Source of the DNA: Cloeon dipterum
Lineage: Eukaryota > Arthropoda > Insecta > Ephemeroptera > Baetidae
Assembly (NCBI RefSeq): GCF_949628265.1
Contig: NC_088786.1
Coordinates: 15,252,001 to 15,316,000, forward strand
Direction: 5' to 3'
DNA: 64,000 nt
Shown here: in pieces, positions 1 to 12,400 of the stretch
Numbering within the stretch: the first letter of the stretch is position 1
How the letters are laid out: each line of letters starts with the position of its first letter
Notes under the pieces: generated by a model
What the model was told of the DNA's origin: nothing
What the model saw: the letters and a program-made list of their open reading frames with translations, nothing else
The model's database searches: none
Program-made: the position numbers and the translations under genes

Positions 1-3000
1 ATCCGAGTGCAGATAATAAGGGCGCGCGAGAGAGTGCTTCTGCTGCCATGTGCCCGAATGAGATGTAAAATTATATGTATATTATACGCACACATACAAG
101 TGTATAGAAGTTTCACTACTCCACACCCGCCGAGAGAATTCTCGGCCGCCGCTGCTCTGCTGCTCCGCGTCTACATCACAGTAAATTTGCGGTTTTGCGA
201 GATGTGTCATTTAATATCTCACTTGTCCCGCTAGAGTCCAGTCAAAAATAAATACAGCGTTTTAAGTCACGCAGCTTTTGACAGAGACACAGAGTCAGCG
301 GCAGCACCCTTTTATTTCAGCTTTTTATAATGCCATTTTTCATCCGCGCGCCAAATAGCTCCCGAAAGTTCGTTGTTCTATCGCAAAACGTGGGCTGCCA
401 TTTTTATGTTTTGTCACGACCGAGTTTGATTTGCCCCAGCAATAAAATCAGCCAAACATCATGTCGCTGGCAGAATTGGCTGCCCGCGTGCGTGCAGCTG
501 TACATTTTTCCCCGCCTCAGAAAATATTTTCGGGAATTATGTCTCACAAGCCCTAATAATGGCAGTTAAAAAAACACTCGTTATTATGGAACCCTCTTTG
601 ACAGTGGTTTAAATCCAACGCCCGAAATGTATACCGAACTTACATTTATCTCAAGAAAGGGGTATAGCGACTGAATCCTCTGAATTCCTGTTAAATCCAG
701 GGTGTCAGTTCGCATTAGCTCTTTACAATGGACCTGTCGGAGAAGTGTGGAGTTTCGCAGGCCGCGTGACAAAGTTGCTGACGCCCAACCGCGAGATGAT
801 TTAAAAGACTCTAATACGATCAAGAGCGTCAGTTAATCCCGATAAGAGCTGTGAAGCACGCGGACAAAGGCCACACGACGCTCAATAAATAAAATGATTT
901 GCACAAATGGAGTCTGCCATGGACCACACACGGCCTTTAGAAAGTCTCACACATCACAGCAAGCAGGAACATGTTTAAGTGCTCCTTTATCGCTGGAGAT
1001 GCTTCAGGTGCGCGTTTTTGTGGTGCGTCGCAAAGGTATGCAGCCACCAAAAAGTCGCTGAACCTCTGAATGAAGGGTGCAAGGGAGAGTGAAAAGGCAG
1101 CACGATGTTTCTCACGCGAAATGTGTTTTCAATGAATGCTTAAATTGTCAATTTTTGTAACATTTGAGTCCGGTAGTGATTGACCCTTCAAAGACCTGTG
1201 CTTCATTGAGGTGGAACTTTCTGCCTCACCATTCATAAGAAATATTCCTACGGTGAAGAATTTATGAATGTGGAAACTGAAAAATACTTGCAGAGTCGCA
1301 CAGTCCGCTCAAAAGAGACTCCATGCTGTGTTGTATTCATATATATCAGAAAAACGAGGAAAACGTAAGTGAATTTCTTAAAAAGCAAAATACACAAAGT
1401 AAAAAATTAATGACTGGCAATTTGAGCGGTCTTTCAGAAGTGTGTTTAATCAAGATTAAAAATAAAAAGGAGACAGATTTAATCCCGTCGTCGCTGTTAC
1501 CACGTGCGCGTCGATTGCGCGTCTGATCGATGGCAGATTTTCGAGCAAAGCGAGCGGCGAGCGCACAAAGGCGCACTTAATTGAGTAGATCTCGCAATTA
1601 TCGCTAAATAAACTCATCGGGTCGGCGGCTGCTGCGGCGCTCGGCAATAAAATCGCAGCCGCGCGGCAGCAGCGAAAAAAAAACAAATAATGCAGCTAGT
1701 AAGTGTGTGAGCGCAGGCACGTTTGTATTCGTCCAGAGCGCACGTTTCTAAAGGACAACGGCCATAAAAAGCGGAGGAATTCGCCGAGAACAAAACTTCT
1801 CGCGGCGCTTATTATCACCTGGAGACGCGCAAGAGAGGCAGGCAGCGCGCATTGTGTCACGTGTGTATGTGTGTGTGTGTTCATTTGTCGGCCGAGTGTG
1901 TGTGTGAGTGTGTGAGACTGCCGCCGCCACCGCCGCCGAGAGTCAACTCTGCGCGTCGGCTGGCGAGAGAGCGATTGTCAGCTTTTTGCTGCTGATTTGC
2001 ATAAGTAAATACGGCAGCTCGCAAGAGGCAGTGGTGGCGGATTCCTGGAGAGCTCGCCGCTAATATTAAAACTAACGCGATTGAGCGGCGCCGTGCGCTT
2101 TAAACTCACGTCGCAGTCGTTGTTTGAAGAGAGGGGAGCCACAATATATACACTCATTCTAAAGGCGAAATTAACCGCGTTTCCTTAATGAAAATCCTTA
2201 ATGAAACTTGCGAGAGGAATTTTCATTTCTGCGCGCACATACGCCCGGCAGTCAGTCGCTTTGATCTTTTCCCCGGCTACGGGAACAAGCCCGGGCTGGA
2301 AAATATCTGTTTCTGAAGGACTGTTTTTGGAGCCGTGTCCAGCGGGTTGCATAAGGCGAGATCTCGTGGCATGAGCGGGCGTGCGGAATTCGGTCCTCCT
2401 ATCTTGAATATTTCGGCGATTTTCTTGTTTTGCTTGTTGACTATGATAAGAGGGGATTCGCAGATTACACGCCGCTCACGTATTCCATCACGTTTTACAC
2501 CGCAGCACAATTCAAAGAGAGCGATTATGCCACGACCAATTTGCCAAATGAACACGTACTTTTCCTTTCAACACCGTTCAATATTGTTTTGGTAAATGGT
2601 TATTAACTCTGACGACTTGACAGTGGCAAATCTTGCATTCTGTTTAAAAAATGTAAAGCTTCCGCTTTTGATACAAATTGATAACCTGCTGAAATTCAAA
2701 TTTTAGCAGATAGTATACACTTTTCTAAATCTTGTCATTCCTTTTTTCATTATCAAATCATTAGAAAGATATTGATTTTCCATTTAGCTCTGCTTTCGTC
2801 GTAGGAAAACGTCCGTGCAAATAAGCTGACTCGACTGGATCCATTGAGCTGCTGCGACCGTATTGTGTGCTTGTTATTTGCCCTGCCTCCACCGAGAAAA
2901 TGTGTTAAGGAAAATTGTTTAGCAACTTGTACTTCTAAATGTAAACACACCTTGAGTGAGGTGTCGTTTTAGAGTATATAATTTCTCAATCGCGCCGTTA

Positions 3001-5015
3001 TAATTTGTGTTGTTCAAAGTCTTTATTGTTTTCTGACGCACTATGCCAAGTAATTTCGGCCTTCACTGGCATCCAGCTATTTCTCCTACTTTGACGCTTA
3101 TCGCAAACTAAAACTAGAGCTTGTATATTTTAAAGAAATGGGAGCGCAATCGAATTTGATAATATTCTAATTTTCCGATCGATATCTGAACTGAATTCCT
3201 AACTTAAATTAATCTCCAGACGTAATGAGTGGCATTGGGATAAATATTTTTACTTTTCTGTTAGCAAATTTGATTTGTTTTCAAATAGCTACACACAAAA
3301 TTTGTAATCCCAAACACAAACAAGCCGGCGCGAATAGAATTTCTGAAATAACATGTCTCTATGGCTGCAGCTAGCACACAAATTGAGGCCTGCGCTGATC
3401 CGCTTATTTATGAGACAGATGAATAAGTGCCACATTGTGCAGAGTTGCGCTCACAATATATTATTTTATATATATCACAAGAGAGTAATGGCATGTTTAA
3501 ACATCTCGGAGCACAGGCAAATATGAACAAGGATGCGAGCGCCGCTTAAACGTGTGTACAATAAAATGCTGCTTCAATTTGTTTGGAGATTTATCCGGCA
3601 AAGCTATTTTTATTGTCGCCGTGCGAAGGGAATTTTATGTCGCACTTCTAAAGGCTGCGAAAGGCTCGCGCTGTTTCTCCTTTAATTTATGCTCGAAACG
3701 TGTACTTATAAACAGTCGCTTTTTGCAAACACCATCAGCAAACACGCAGTATTTTTAGCCGATGAAGGAGTTTGCTTGTGCGATTCCTAATTTAATTTAA
3801 TTCTATAAATAAACCGCGAGATGCGAGCTCTTAACCTCATGCAAAATCCTGTTGGCTCGCATTATGTTCAGTTATTTTTTATTTCCCGAATGGTAACCAA
3901 AAAATATCGAATTCGCCGGTGAAGAAACAATGCCCGCTTTCGACATATATAACCAAAAATCTGAGTTTCACATCGATAGGATGAATTTTGAGTTCTTTTT
4001 GGTGGAGCCATCAAATATTGGCTTTGCACTAGCCGTGCTGCGGCGCAAAACAGCTAGCTCTCGAGAAGACAATGGAATCACACACAGACACACTTCTGAA
4101 AAATATGCCAATTCATAATCTCTCTCTCACTCCCGCCCAGCAGCGCACACACACTCGGCAAGAAATTTAAATGTCCCTCGAACACACATGCACACACTCA
4201 TTAATATACGCGCGACGAGCCGGCGTTTGCGTCACATTTTCGACTATTTGTTTACTATATTTCGCACCGCTCCAGTGGTTGTCTTTCTCATTTTACAAGA
4301 ACCGTGGTCGTCGGTTGTCAATAGCGATCGACTCTCATGCGGCGCGGGTGGTTGCTGATCGATGCTGGCAGCTCGCGGATTATCACGCGCCAAACCTGCT
4401 TTGCGGCCCCACGCGAAATTTGATTAAAATATCAAACTTTGTTATAGACGACCGACCGACCAACGAGGACGACAAAGGCCATCAGGCAACACGAAGCAGA
4501 CGTCTGGCAGCTTCTTTAGTCTTTCTCTCGCGCGACCAATGCAATCGGAGCAAACCGCAGAAGGCGGCACTCTCGCCCGACGACTCGGCGAAAATGGGAT
4601 TTTCAGCGCTCGGCCGCGAGTTATGCAACGCGCGTGCAAACCGATTTCACTTGCTGCTCGAATCGAAACGCAGATTTGGCCTTTGGGCTTTCCATTTGGG
4701 ATCGCTGCAATGGCGGTTTGGAGTTTGTGGAACAGTGATAAATATAATTAAATCAAATATTTGAAACCGATTTTTTTTCATAATACGTTTTAAACTTAAG
4801 GCAACGAAAATTCCTAGCAACCGCAAATAATCCGAAATCCCAGCGTTCCCGAAACTGAAACCCGATAGCCCGCCGTCACTGGGATTAACCTAAACCCGAT
4901 TTGTCGCAGACGCAAAAAACATAAAAAAGAGCTGGCCGAGGGCCGCGTGCAGGGCCGTCTGGAAGGATCCTTGGCCGCTGGCCTGCGGCCCGTCAGCACC
5001 CGGCCGGTGGCTTAC
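1..5015. other. No gene recognised
   Basis: Mixed AT-rich and GC-richer DNA with short CA/GT-rich tracts (about 1860-1910 and 4140-4200). A CpG-rich stretch runs from about 1480 to 2100. Open frames here lack family motifs and splice context. The CpG-rich stretch could be a distal regulatory region. Confidence 0.5.
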
Positions 5016-5032
5016 CTTGGTATAATGGACAT
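5016..5032 (-). other. Possible 17-bp first coding exon of a gene leaving to the left
   Basis: On the minus strand, ATG TCC ATT ATA CCA AG is followed by donor GTAAGC in a GC-rich stretch (about 4880-5500). The length and layout resemble the verified-looking first exon of the DUSP11-like gene. No matching next exon is recognised at 1-4990, so it may lie outside the window or the signal may be chance. Confidence 0.2.
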
Positions 5033-6229
5033 GTGGCGCTACGCTTCGGTGTCATTTAGGCCAAATCGGACAGCGACAGCGCTCGACATGCGGTAAAGTG
5101 TCCTTTGCTGTGTGTCACACCACCTCCTGCTTTGCAGAAACTTTTTGTTTGGCACTATTATCCCAGCGGCAACATCGAAAGCATAGACGAGGCACCCATC
5201 ACTGACCGAGCAAATGCATCCGAATGCGATGCAGAACTGAGAAGCACTGCGCCGAGAGACACGAGCGTGCGGTGCACTGGCTGCGACTGCTACTTAACAC
5301 TGAGCCGCGCTTCGCGGGGCCTCCTCCATCGATGCCGCTCTCAGGAGTCGCGCTGCGACCACGTGACCCTTGCCGCTCCAATCAAACAGACGCACCTGCC
5401 GATGCGTCCAGATTAGATAACCGAGCGCACGACGATGCGCCCCCGATCGCCGGCTGGGTGACCTCTTGCCGACTGCTTCCTCCGCAATCAAAAACACCAT
5501 AAACGCCCTCGTAAAACTGCCCATTACCGCACTTTTTAGTGCGCTGGACCCAATTTTCGGCTCCCTGTCTGCTCCTCATAATGTAATGCTTCACTAAGAT
5601 GTGAATGGCGAGTTCAAAGGTTGACTGGATATATTTGTCTGTGTGCGATCGCGAGTTCATAAATTTAGACTGACATTTAATGCCAGTTTTATAGAGTTGC
5701 TCGACAGATAATTCTGATAATTTCCCCTTGCAAACACAATTTTGATAATTTCTGCAGACAGCCAAGATCGTCTCCTTGTCGATTCTTGGAAGCTGAATTT
5801 GCTTACTAAAAGAGGCCGAGTTAGCTTTTTTCGACTGCTATATAGCCGTCGCTTATCAGAGGCTGTTTTGACAAGGTTTTGAACTATTTTCTTTTGATCT
5901 TATCTGCTATCCACTATCGTTTTATTTTTTGCACACAATGTGCTTAGTGCAATTGTGTCTTTGGACTCTATTATCGATAAGTTTGCTTAATCTGCCAGCA
6001 GCTTGTCAATTTACATGTCAAGGTAAATGTTGTTATAAATAATGACTGTGAATGTGCTAATATTGGCACTTTCAGGTCGCCGCATAGTCTGCAGTCTAAT
6101 CAGAAATTATCACATACTTGCATTTCCAATCAAGGAACTATTTTTATCAAGTAGGGAGCATCTAAAAATAAAAAATTTATAAATCCGAAAGTTAATTCTC
6201 TTTATCCATGAATTATAAGCTGATTGTTA
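5033..6229. other. Intergenic, no gene recognised
   Basis: 5100-5500 is GC-rich and could be the promoter of the possible leftward gene starting at 5032. The rest is AT-rich up to the 3' end of the DUSP11-like gene. Confidence 0.4.
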
Positions 6230-6235
6230 TTTATT
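6230..6235 (-). terminator. AATAAA polyadenylation signal of the DUSP11-like gene
   Basis: AATAAA on the minus strand, about 53 bp after the TGA of the DUSP11-like reading frame. Its position suits a short 3' UTR. Confidence 0.5.
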
Positions 6236-6287
6236 CAAAAGTTGAAATGAATTTGATGGTTAGGAGAGACAGCACGCTGTTGAAGTA

Positions 6288-6435
6288 TCACTGGAGAACG
6301 CGATACATGCGATAGTCATCGTCGTTTGAAACACCTGCAGAAGAAGATTCACCTCTTGAACTTTTTCCATCGCGATGATCGATTTCTGTTCTTGGCCGTC
6401 TTTCTCGCCTCCAATCCAGGTTTCCGTAGACACGC
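6288..6435 (-). CDS. DUSP11: DUSP11-like exon 10, C-terminus and stop
   Basis: Reads RVYGNLDWRRERRPRTE and ends DDDYRMYRVLQ before TGA. The acceptor tcatttttag and one completing base match the previous exon. Composition continues the Arg-rich tail. A polyadenylation signal lies about 50 bp downstream. Confidence 0.8.
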
Positions 6436-9400
6436 CTAAAAATGAGAACTAGAATTGAATTACATTTTAGCATGTATGCTTTTCCAACCGTATTTAAGAC
6501 AGCAATTTTGTTATTGAACAATTCGATTTTTCAAACAAATAGGTAACAATAAACAAAAATTGGTCCCACAAACGAACCTGTAATCCCGCGAATCTTGGTG
6601 GTATCCTCTAGACCAAGGCGGGCGACCGTCAGCTCTGTAGAGCAAATCTCTGGTTCTATCGCCTATTTCTCTGTAGCTGTCCCTTCCATATCGACGCCTC
6701 TCATCCTGATCTCTGTGTCTGGTCCTGTCAATACGATCATCTTCCCTCCTACTGCTCTCGTGAGGGACATGTTGGTATATGGCTCCGTGCCACTGTTGGG
6801 GTTGGTGACCACCATAACGAATCTCGTGAGGGTTGTATTCCTCCATGTCTCTGTGCCACTGTTGGGGTTGGCGATCGTTGTGAAAACTTGGACCCGGTTC
6901 CCGCACTCTGGCTTCTCGCGCCTCGTTCATTTCACGCTGAAGCTTAACCTCCAAGCAAAGGTCGACCGGCTCTGGACCCAATACAGAATCAAGGACTTCT
7001 AGAGGGACTTCAAGGGCTCTCACGAGTGCCCCTCTCTCCATCTGGTGTCCTCTGCTCCCATTGAAAGCTGAAAACGCACGACGATTTCGGGAAAAATGAA
7101 AGTTAGGCAACCACCTTGCACAGACGACAAAATGGTTGCATAACTCTTGAAAACAATTGATAAACAGCCCAATAATATTTCAATGATTGCCTACGGCAGT
7201 GTCATTATTATGAAGGAAAATATTCAACTAAAAGATCTAACAATCAATTTCTGAGTAGTAAAGAATTCGCGGGCTAACGATGCCCTGATGTAATTTTAAT
7301 TGTTCTCAGCAGTCTTTTGACAAATAGCCACTGATAAATTGCCCAAATTCAATTTGGCCCACACCGTGTTTATCTAAGTTTATAAATTTACTTTAGCCAC
7401 CGCTACCAGCAGAAGCGGACACAAGAGAAATGAGTTTTAGATTGGCCACTAGGTGTTGTGAGAAAAAATATTTGGAGGCCAAACATCTGCCTCTCAAGGA
7501 GGAGCAGTCGCAGGCACCCCTGCTCCGAACAGGAGAAACCCTCGCTCACTCGTCTGCTCTGTTCGCTCTCCAGCTCTAAAATACATACTCGAGAGAGAAA
7601 CTCACCTCTGGCCGCCTGCTCTGGACTGAATCCCATCCTACCGATCAAATACCTGGAAAAGAAAACTCAAGAGTAGAGAAATGAAAATTGGCCACTACTG
7701 CCGACCGACTTGCAAATGAAGAATCCCGTCCTGTTGACGCCGTGGGTGCAGTGCACGCCGATAAGGCCGTCTGCAAAAGACAAAAACACACACATCTCAG
7801 CATTTGAGATTTCCGATCGCGACGTGTGGAGAGGGAAAAAGCATTTACCTATGGAGGAACGCAGGAAGGAGTCGACGGCGTTAAAGAAGCTGAAACAGAA
7901 AGAGAAAAAGAGAGTGGAATTCGGTGTGTTGACTCTTAATGGAGAGGGCCTAAGTCAACAGGCCGAATCATAAAAAACCGGATAGCGGGTGATTGACGTG
8001 TGCAGTCGAGAGGCAGACACAATCGGCCCGATTGAAAATGAGCGCATGCATATATCCTATGCGGCACGGGCAGTGCGAGCAGAAATCCGATCGAGCTAGA
8101 AAGGTGAGACTTGAATGGATTTCGAATCAGTCGGTCTCTATGGATTAGCAAAATGAGCCTTAAAATAATGGAAATTCTAGCTAGAGCGATCCGATCAGGT
8201 TTTCACACTCAAATGGGGGCGGCTTGGTGAACTGGCATCATATCATTAATAGGCATCGACAAAACTGAAGCTTGAAACAAAATCATCAAAGCTGAATTAT
8301 TATTTTTTTGGTGTCTGCTCTGAAATGGTTTCATATCATGCAGCTATAAAATCCTTCCTTTAATGGAGATTCAAACCACCCCCATTTTTCACTGCCCTTT
8401 GATGTGGAAACGCATTCCAGCCTATCTCAAAGCGAGGGGCGGACAGCATTAAATCACTGCTTTCGGTGGCCGTTGGCGAGGGAGGGCGCCCACGTGGTCC
8501 ACTGACGTCTCTCTTTTAGCCCCGAAATGGCAATACCACCCTCGAGGGAGCCGTGAGCGAAAGAGCACTTACCTGAGAACCATATGACTTCCAGGCACCT
8601 GTTGGCCGGGACACATCAATTTCACGTGCTGCACACCACTCAGCGCCTGCAAAAACGCCCTTAATTTGGTTAGCGCCCGCCGGAGTGCTTTCGGGGTGGT
8701 CTGACAGACCCAATTTGCTGCCCCGAAACGCCCCCTCAAAATTATACACTCGCTGCTTTGTACAGGCATTCTGTTTTTGCTGCTGAAAACGTGCTTTTCG
8801 TCTGAATTATGTCGGCCTTGTACCTTTCTCGTCTGTGTGTTTTACTCTCAAAATAAGCAGACTGAGGATGAATATTATTTCCGTGCGCTCCGCGATGAAA
8901 TATCTCGCAATGAGCCTGACGACGATTTACGTTTCTTTGTGCTGCCTACTAACTTTCACAGTTTTTGAGACAATTTTTGACGATAATGAAAGGCAGAGAG
9001 TGAAAAATATTTGCAGCAACAGAACATGCAGACTCTAAAATAAAAAAATGTATGCATTTCACCTAATTTTGAAAATTGTTCAATTCTACGTGTTCTATCA
9101 GGATTGTTGGATAAGTGAACAATATATTAGGATATATGCTAGAAATATTTGTCTTCAAATCTTCACTATCATATCTATTTATAAATCTTCACAGTCTCAT
9201 AAAATACACATGAAATAGAGCTATTCGTAAATTTAGTACATTAATGAATGCTTTGTTGCTGTAAATGTTTTTCAACCTCACTTAAGACTCACATGGAGAT
9301 CCTGGCAGGACAAAACGTTTCGCACACTTTTGAACAAGATTCTAAGCTTTTTGTCCTAGTTTGAATTTTTTAAAAAATATAATGATAAAATCATTAGATT

Positions 9401-12400
9401 TTCATATTACGACACGTATATGTCCCAATTTTCGTTACTAAATAATTAAGTCCTTATTGTTACATTAATGTAATACGTATATTTATGCATATCAAGCAGT
9501 ACAGTTTTATAGCAATGGATTTGAGCACTAAATAAATACTGGCGCAGTGATAAAAGTATTTTTAGGAAAATTCAGGGTTTCCAAGTTTTTACCAAGTGGT
9601 ATTTACCAGCTTGTTTTTTAACGGTAAATACCACCAAGTTTTTACCAGGTATTTTGGTATTTACCAGAAAAGCGAAATTTTTATCATAGTACAATAAGTA
9701 AGAAGTAGTTTAAAGTGTGTAAAAGCAAAAAGTAACTGGTAAATATCGTGGTAAATACCGGTAATTACCGCTGGTAAATACCACCTGGTATGGTAAAGTG
9801 GCGTGATGCCATGCCCGCATAGCCGCTAAGAAAGCGGACGTGCTGAGACGGTAAAAATATGAAACTCTGGTAAATTCCGAACCCTGGGAAAATTTCCAAA
9901 TATGTGAAAAATGTATTTGAGAATATATGGAATGCAGACTACCCGCTCAGGGTCAAGCGAAAGAAAGGATTGACCGACATCGAAAAATTCCAGTGAACAT
10001 GTAATATTGACAAATGATAATTTTTTGAATGAAAAAAAGAGGGATTACCTGGGAGCTGTTTACCTTGGGGAATTGGGATTAGTCTTTGTAAGGGTTAAAT
10101 ACAAAACACCCCGTGCTGACATATCGCTTGCTGCGGCGTAAACGCGATTAAAAAATATCCTCAGTCATGGGGTCTTTTATAGCTGCGTAAAACGTGCCGA
10201 ACCCAAAATTATGTGAGTACAGAAACGACTGCGAGTACACAATGCTCCGCGAGTGGAAACATACACTATAACAATGGTGATGTCGGAATAGCATATTGAT
10301 TGCTGTCAATAATTTGTGCCAGTGCTTTAAAATTTCATTCAATTAAAATATACTAAACTCTCTTGACATATCCTAAAAGCAAGATCCCGCACTATCAAAT
10401 TTATTTTTGCTGTCTCAGAGTAAGAAAAATAGTAAATTTTTTATCTTGGTTACATAACTAAGCAGAACAGGTTCGGAATGCCAAATTATGGGAATTTCAA
10501 TTAGAATATTTCCCCATACCACCAAGGAATATGAAGGGAAGCAGAAAATAATATATTTTAGTGGAAACAATGACACAGAAAAGGACAAAAGTGGTTGCTT
10601 CCAATCTTTTAACAATAAAAATGATGAATATGGAAAAGATCCCTTGCTTTTGTACAAGGATAAAGACCTGGGGTGAGTAGTATCGGTGCGTGTTGGTGAG
10701 GTCGATCAGCATGCCTACTGACGGCATCTCGGACAAAACCATCTCTGGGGTGAACCTGCCGAGCAATCAGATATATAATTAATGGCGGGGGCGGTGCGTC
10801 GAATATTAAAGTCATAGCGCTCTAAGTTATTTTATCGTGAAATCCGCGGCGGCGGCGGCTTCTTCTTTCTTAGGTTGATTTATTCGCTGCCGATAGAACG
10901 CTCGATAACGACCTCCAGCAGTTGCTTCTTTTCCTCATGAAAAATTTGCATCGCTATTGCCTCATTTCGTTCCAAAACTAAAAGAGGGGAATACGTTGCC
11001 GCGCAAAGGAGGCGTGATCTCAGATTTTATCTAGACTATCACCACTTCCATAGTTGTTATTATTATAAATTGAAAATATCATTAACTACTCCTTTTCTGA
11101 ATAGCCAGAGGCTCGTTCAGGCTTTCTAGAGTAACATCAAACACATTTTGATTCACTTTTAAGCACTTTCTTACTCGCACGGCTTGATCAAATTTTTATG
11201 GCTTCGAGTGTGTGTGATTGGAATTTAGTGTTCTTGATCTTATTAGGAAATATCATGTTTTATGGCTCACGGATTTAACGATTTTCTCTGGCTTGATTCA
11301 CCGGCGTTTTATCGGGCGCCATGCATGCGAGAGAAGAAGATTTCAGTGCACTTGGGATCAATAAACAATAAAAGAGGCGGTGCATTATGCAACTGCCGCG
11401 AAAGGAAAAGCGGCGTGGGAACACAGAATGGCTTTGAATATGAATCCGAGAAGAGTCATAGCATAGTGTTATGGTGTTGTGCGGAAAATCAGAGCAACCG
11501 AGTAGAATTTTTGTGGTTTCTCACCAGTATTCCTCTGGCAGGTTGGAACAGATCGCCTGAAATGAAGAGAGATGAAATGAAGTTGAGATTAGACGAGCAA
11601 CAAAAACGAGTAAAATTGCTTTGCTTAAGATTTCACTCTTTTATTTGACATGTCATTAATCAATTTTGTTCAAAATTTAGAAGATAATTTTAACTGAAAA
11701 TAACATTAAAATATTGCATTTAATTAATTAAGAAGCACATTCAATGATATTCAACTATGAACATACAATAAGTTGCAATCAGTGAGTAGAGGCCAAAGTG
11801 GGATCAGGCATTTTTCTGGGTAAAGAAATCGATCAGTCATTATCCTAATTGATAAAATAATTTTTTTCGGCTCTACCAGCTTTGGCGTCTAATTGGCGCC
11901 CTATTTTTCGAGATAAAAGTAATTAATAATTCAGATATTGAAATTACAGTACAATTTGAGTAAAAAACAGTTATTTTATCAACAAGGATGAAGTCTGATT
12001 AATATTTTCACCCTAAAAATTATTGGAACCTCGAGTGAAGATCCTTTCCTAAAATGTAGAGCAAGGTTTGCGTATTGGCGATACCGGATACTCTACCCTA
12101 CTAGCCATCCTTCTGAGAGGGTGGTATCGACGTAAAGGAAAGGGAGGTTTCATTTACTTGAAAAGTTTAAGTAAATTTTTGAGTGAGTTGTTTCTCTGCT
12201 GCCAGTGATTGCAACCATTTAATTATGAGAGAAACTAAATTTAATAATTAATGTCAGCCCTGATTTCATCTGATTTTTTTATATCAATTACAGATTTCGA
12301 ATTACACTACAAATTAAATTAAATCAATTGGAAATTTAAATTGCGATCATTGCCAAAATAAAGTTTTTCTATAAACTAAAGGAAATTAAGGCTGGAATGG

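Noticed and set aside
4171..4764. 197-residue plus-strand open frame
   Set aside because: No family motif, no splice context, low-quality composition with scattered rare residues; overlapping open frames in other phases are equally long.
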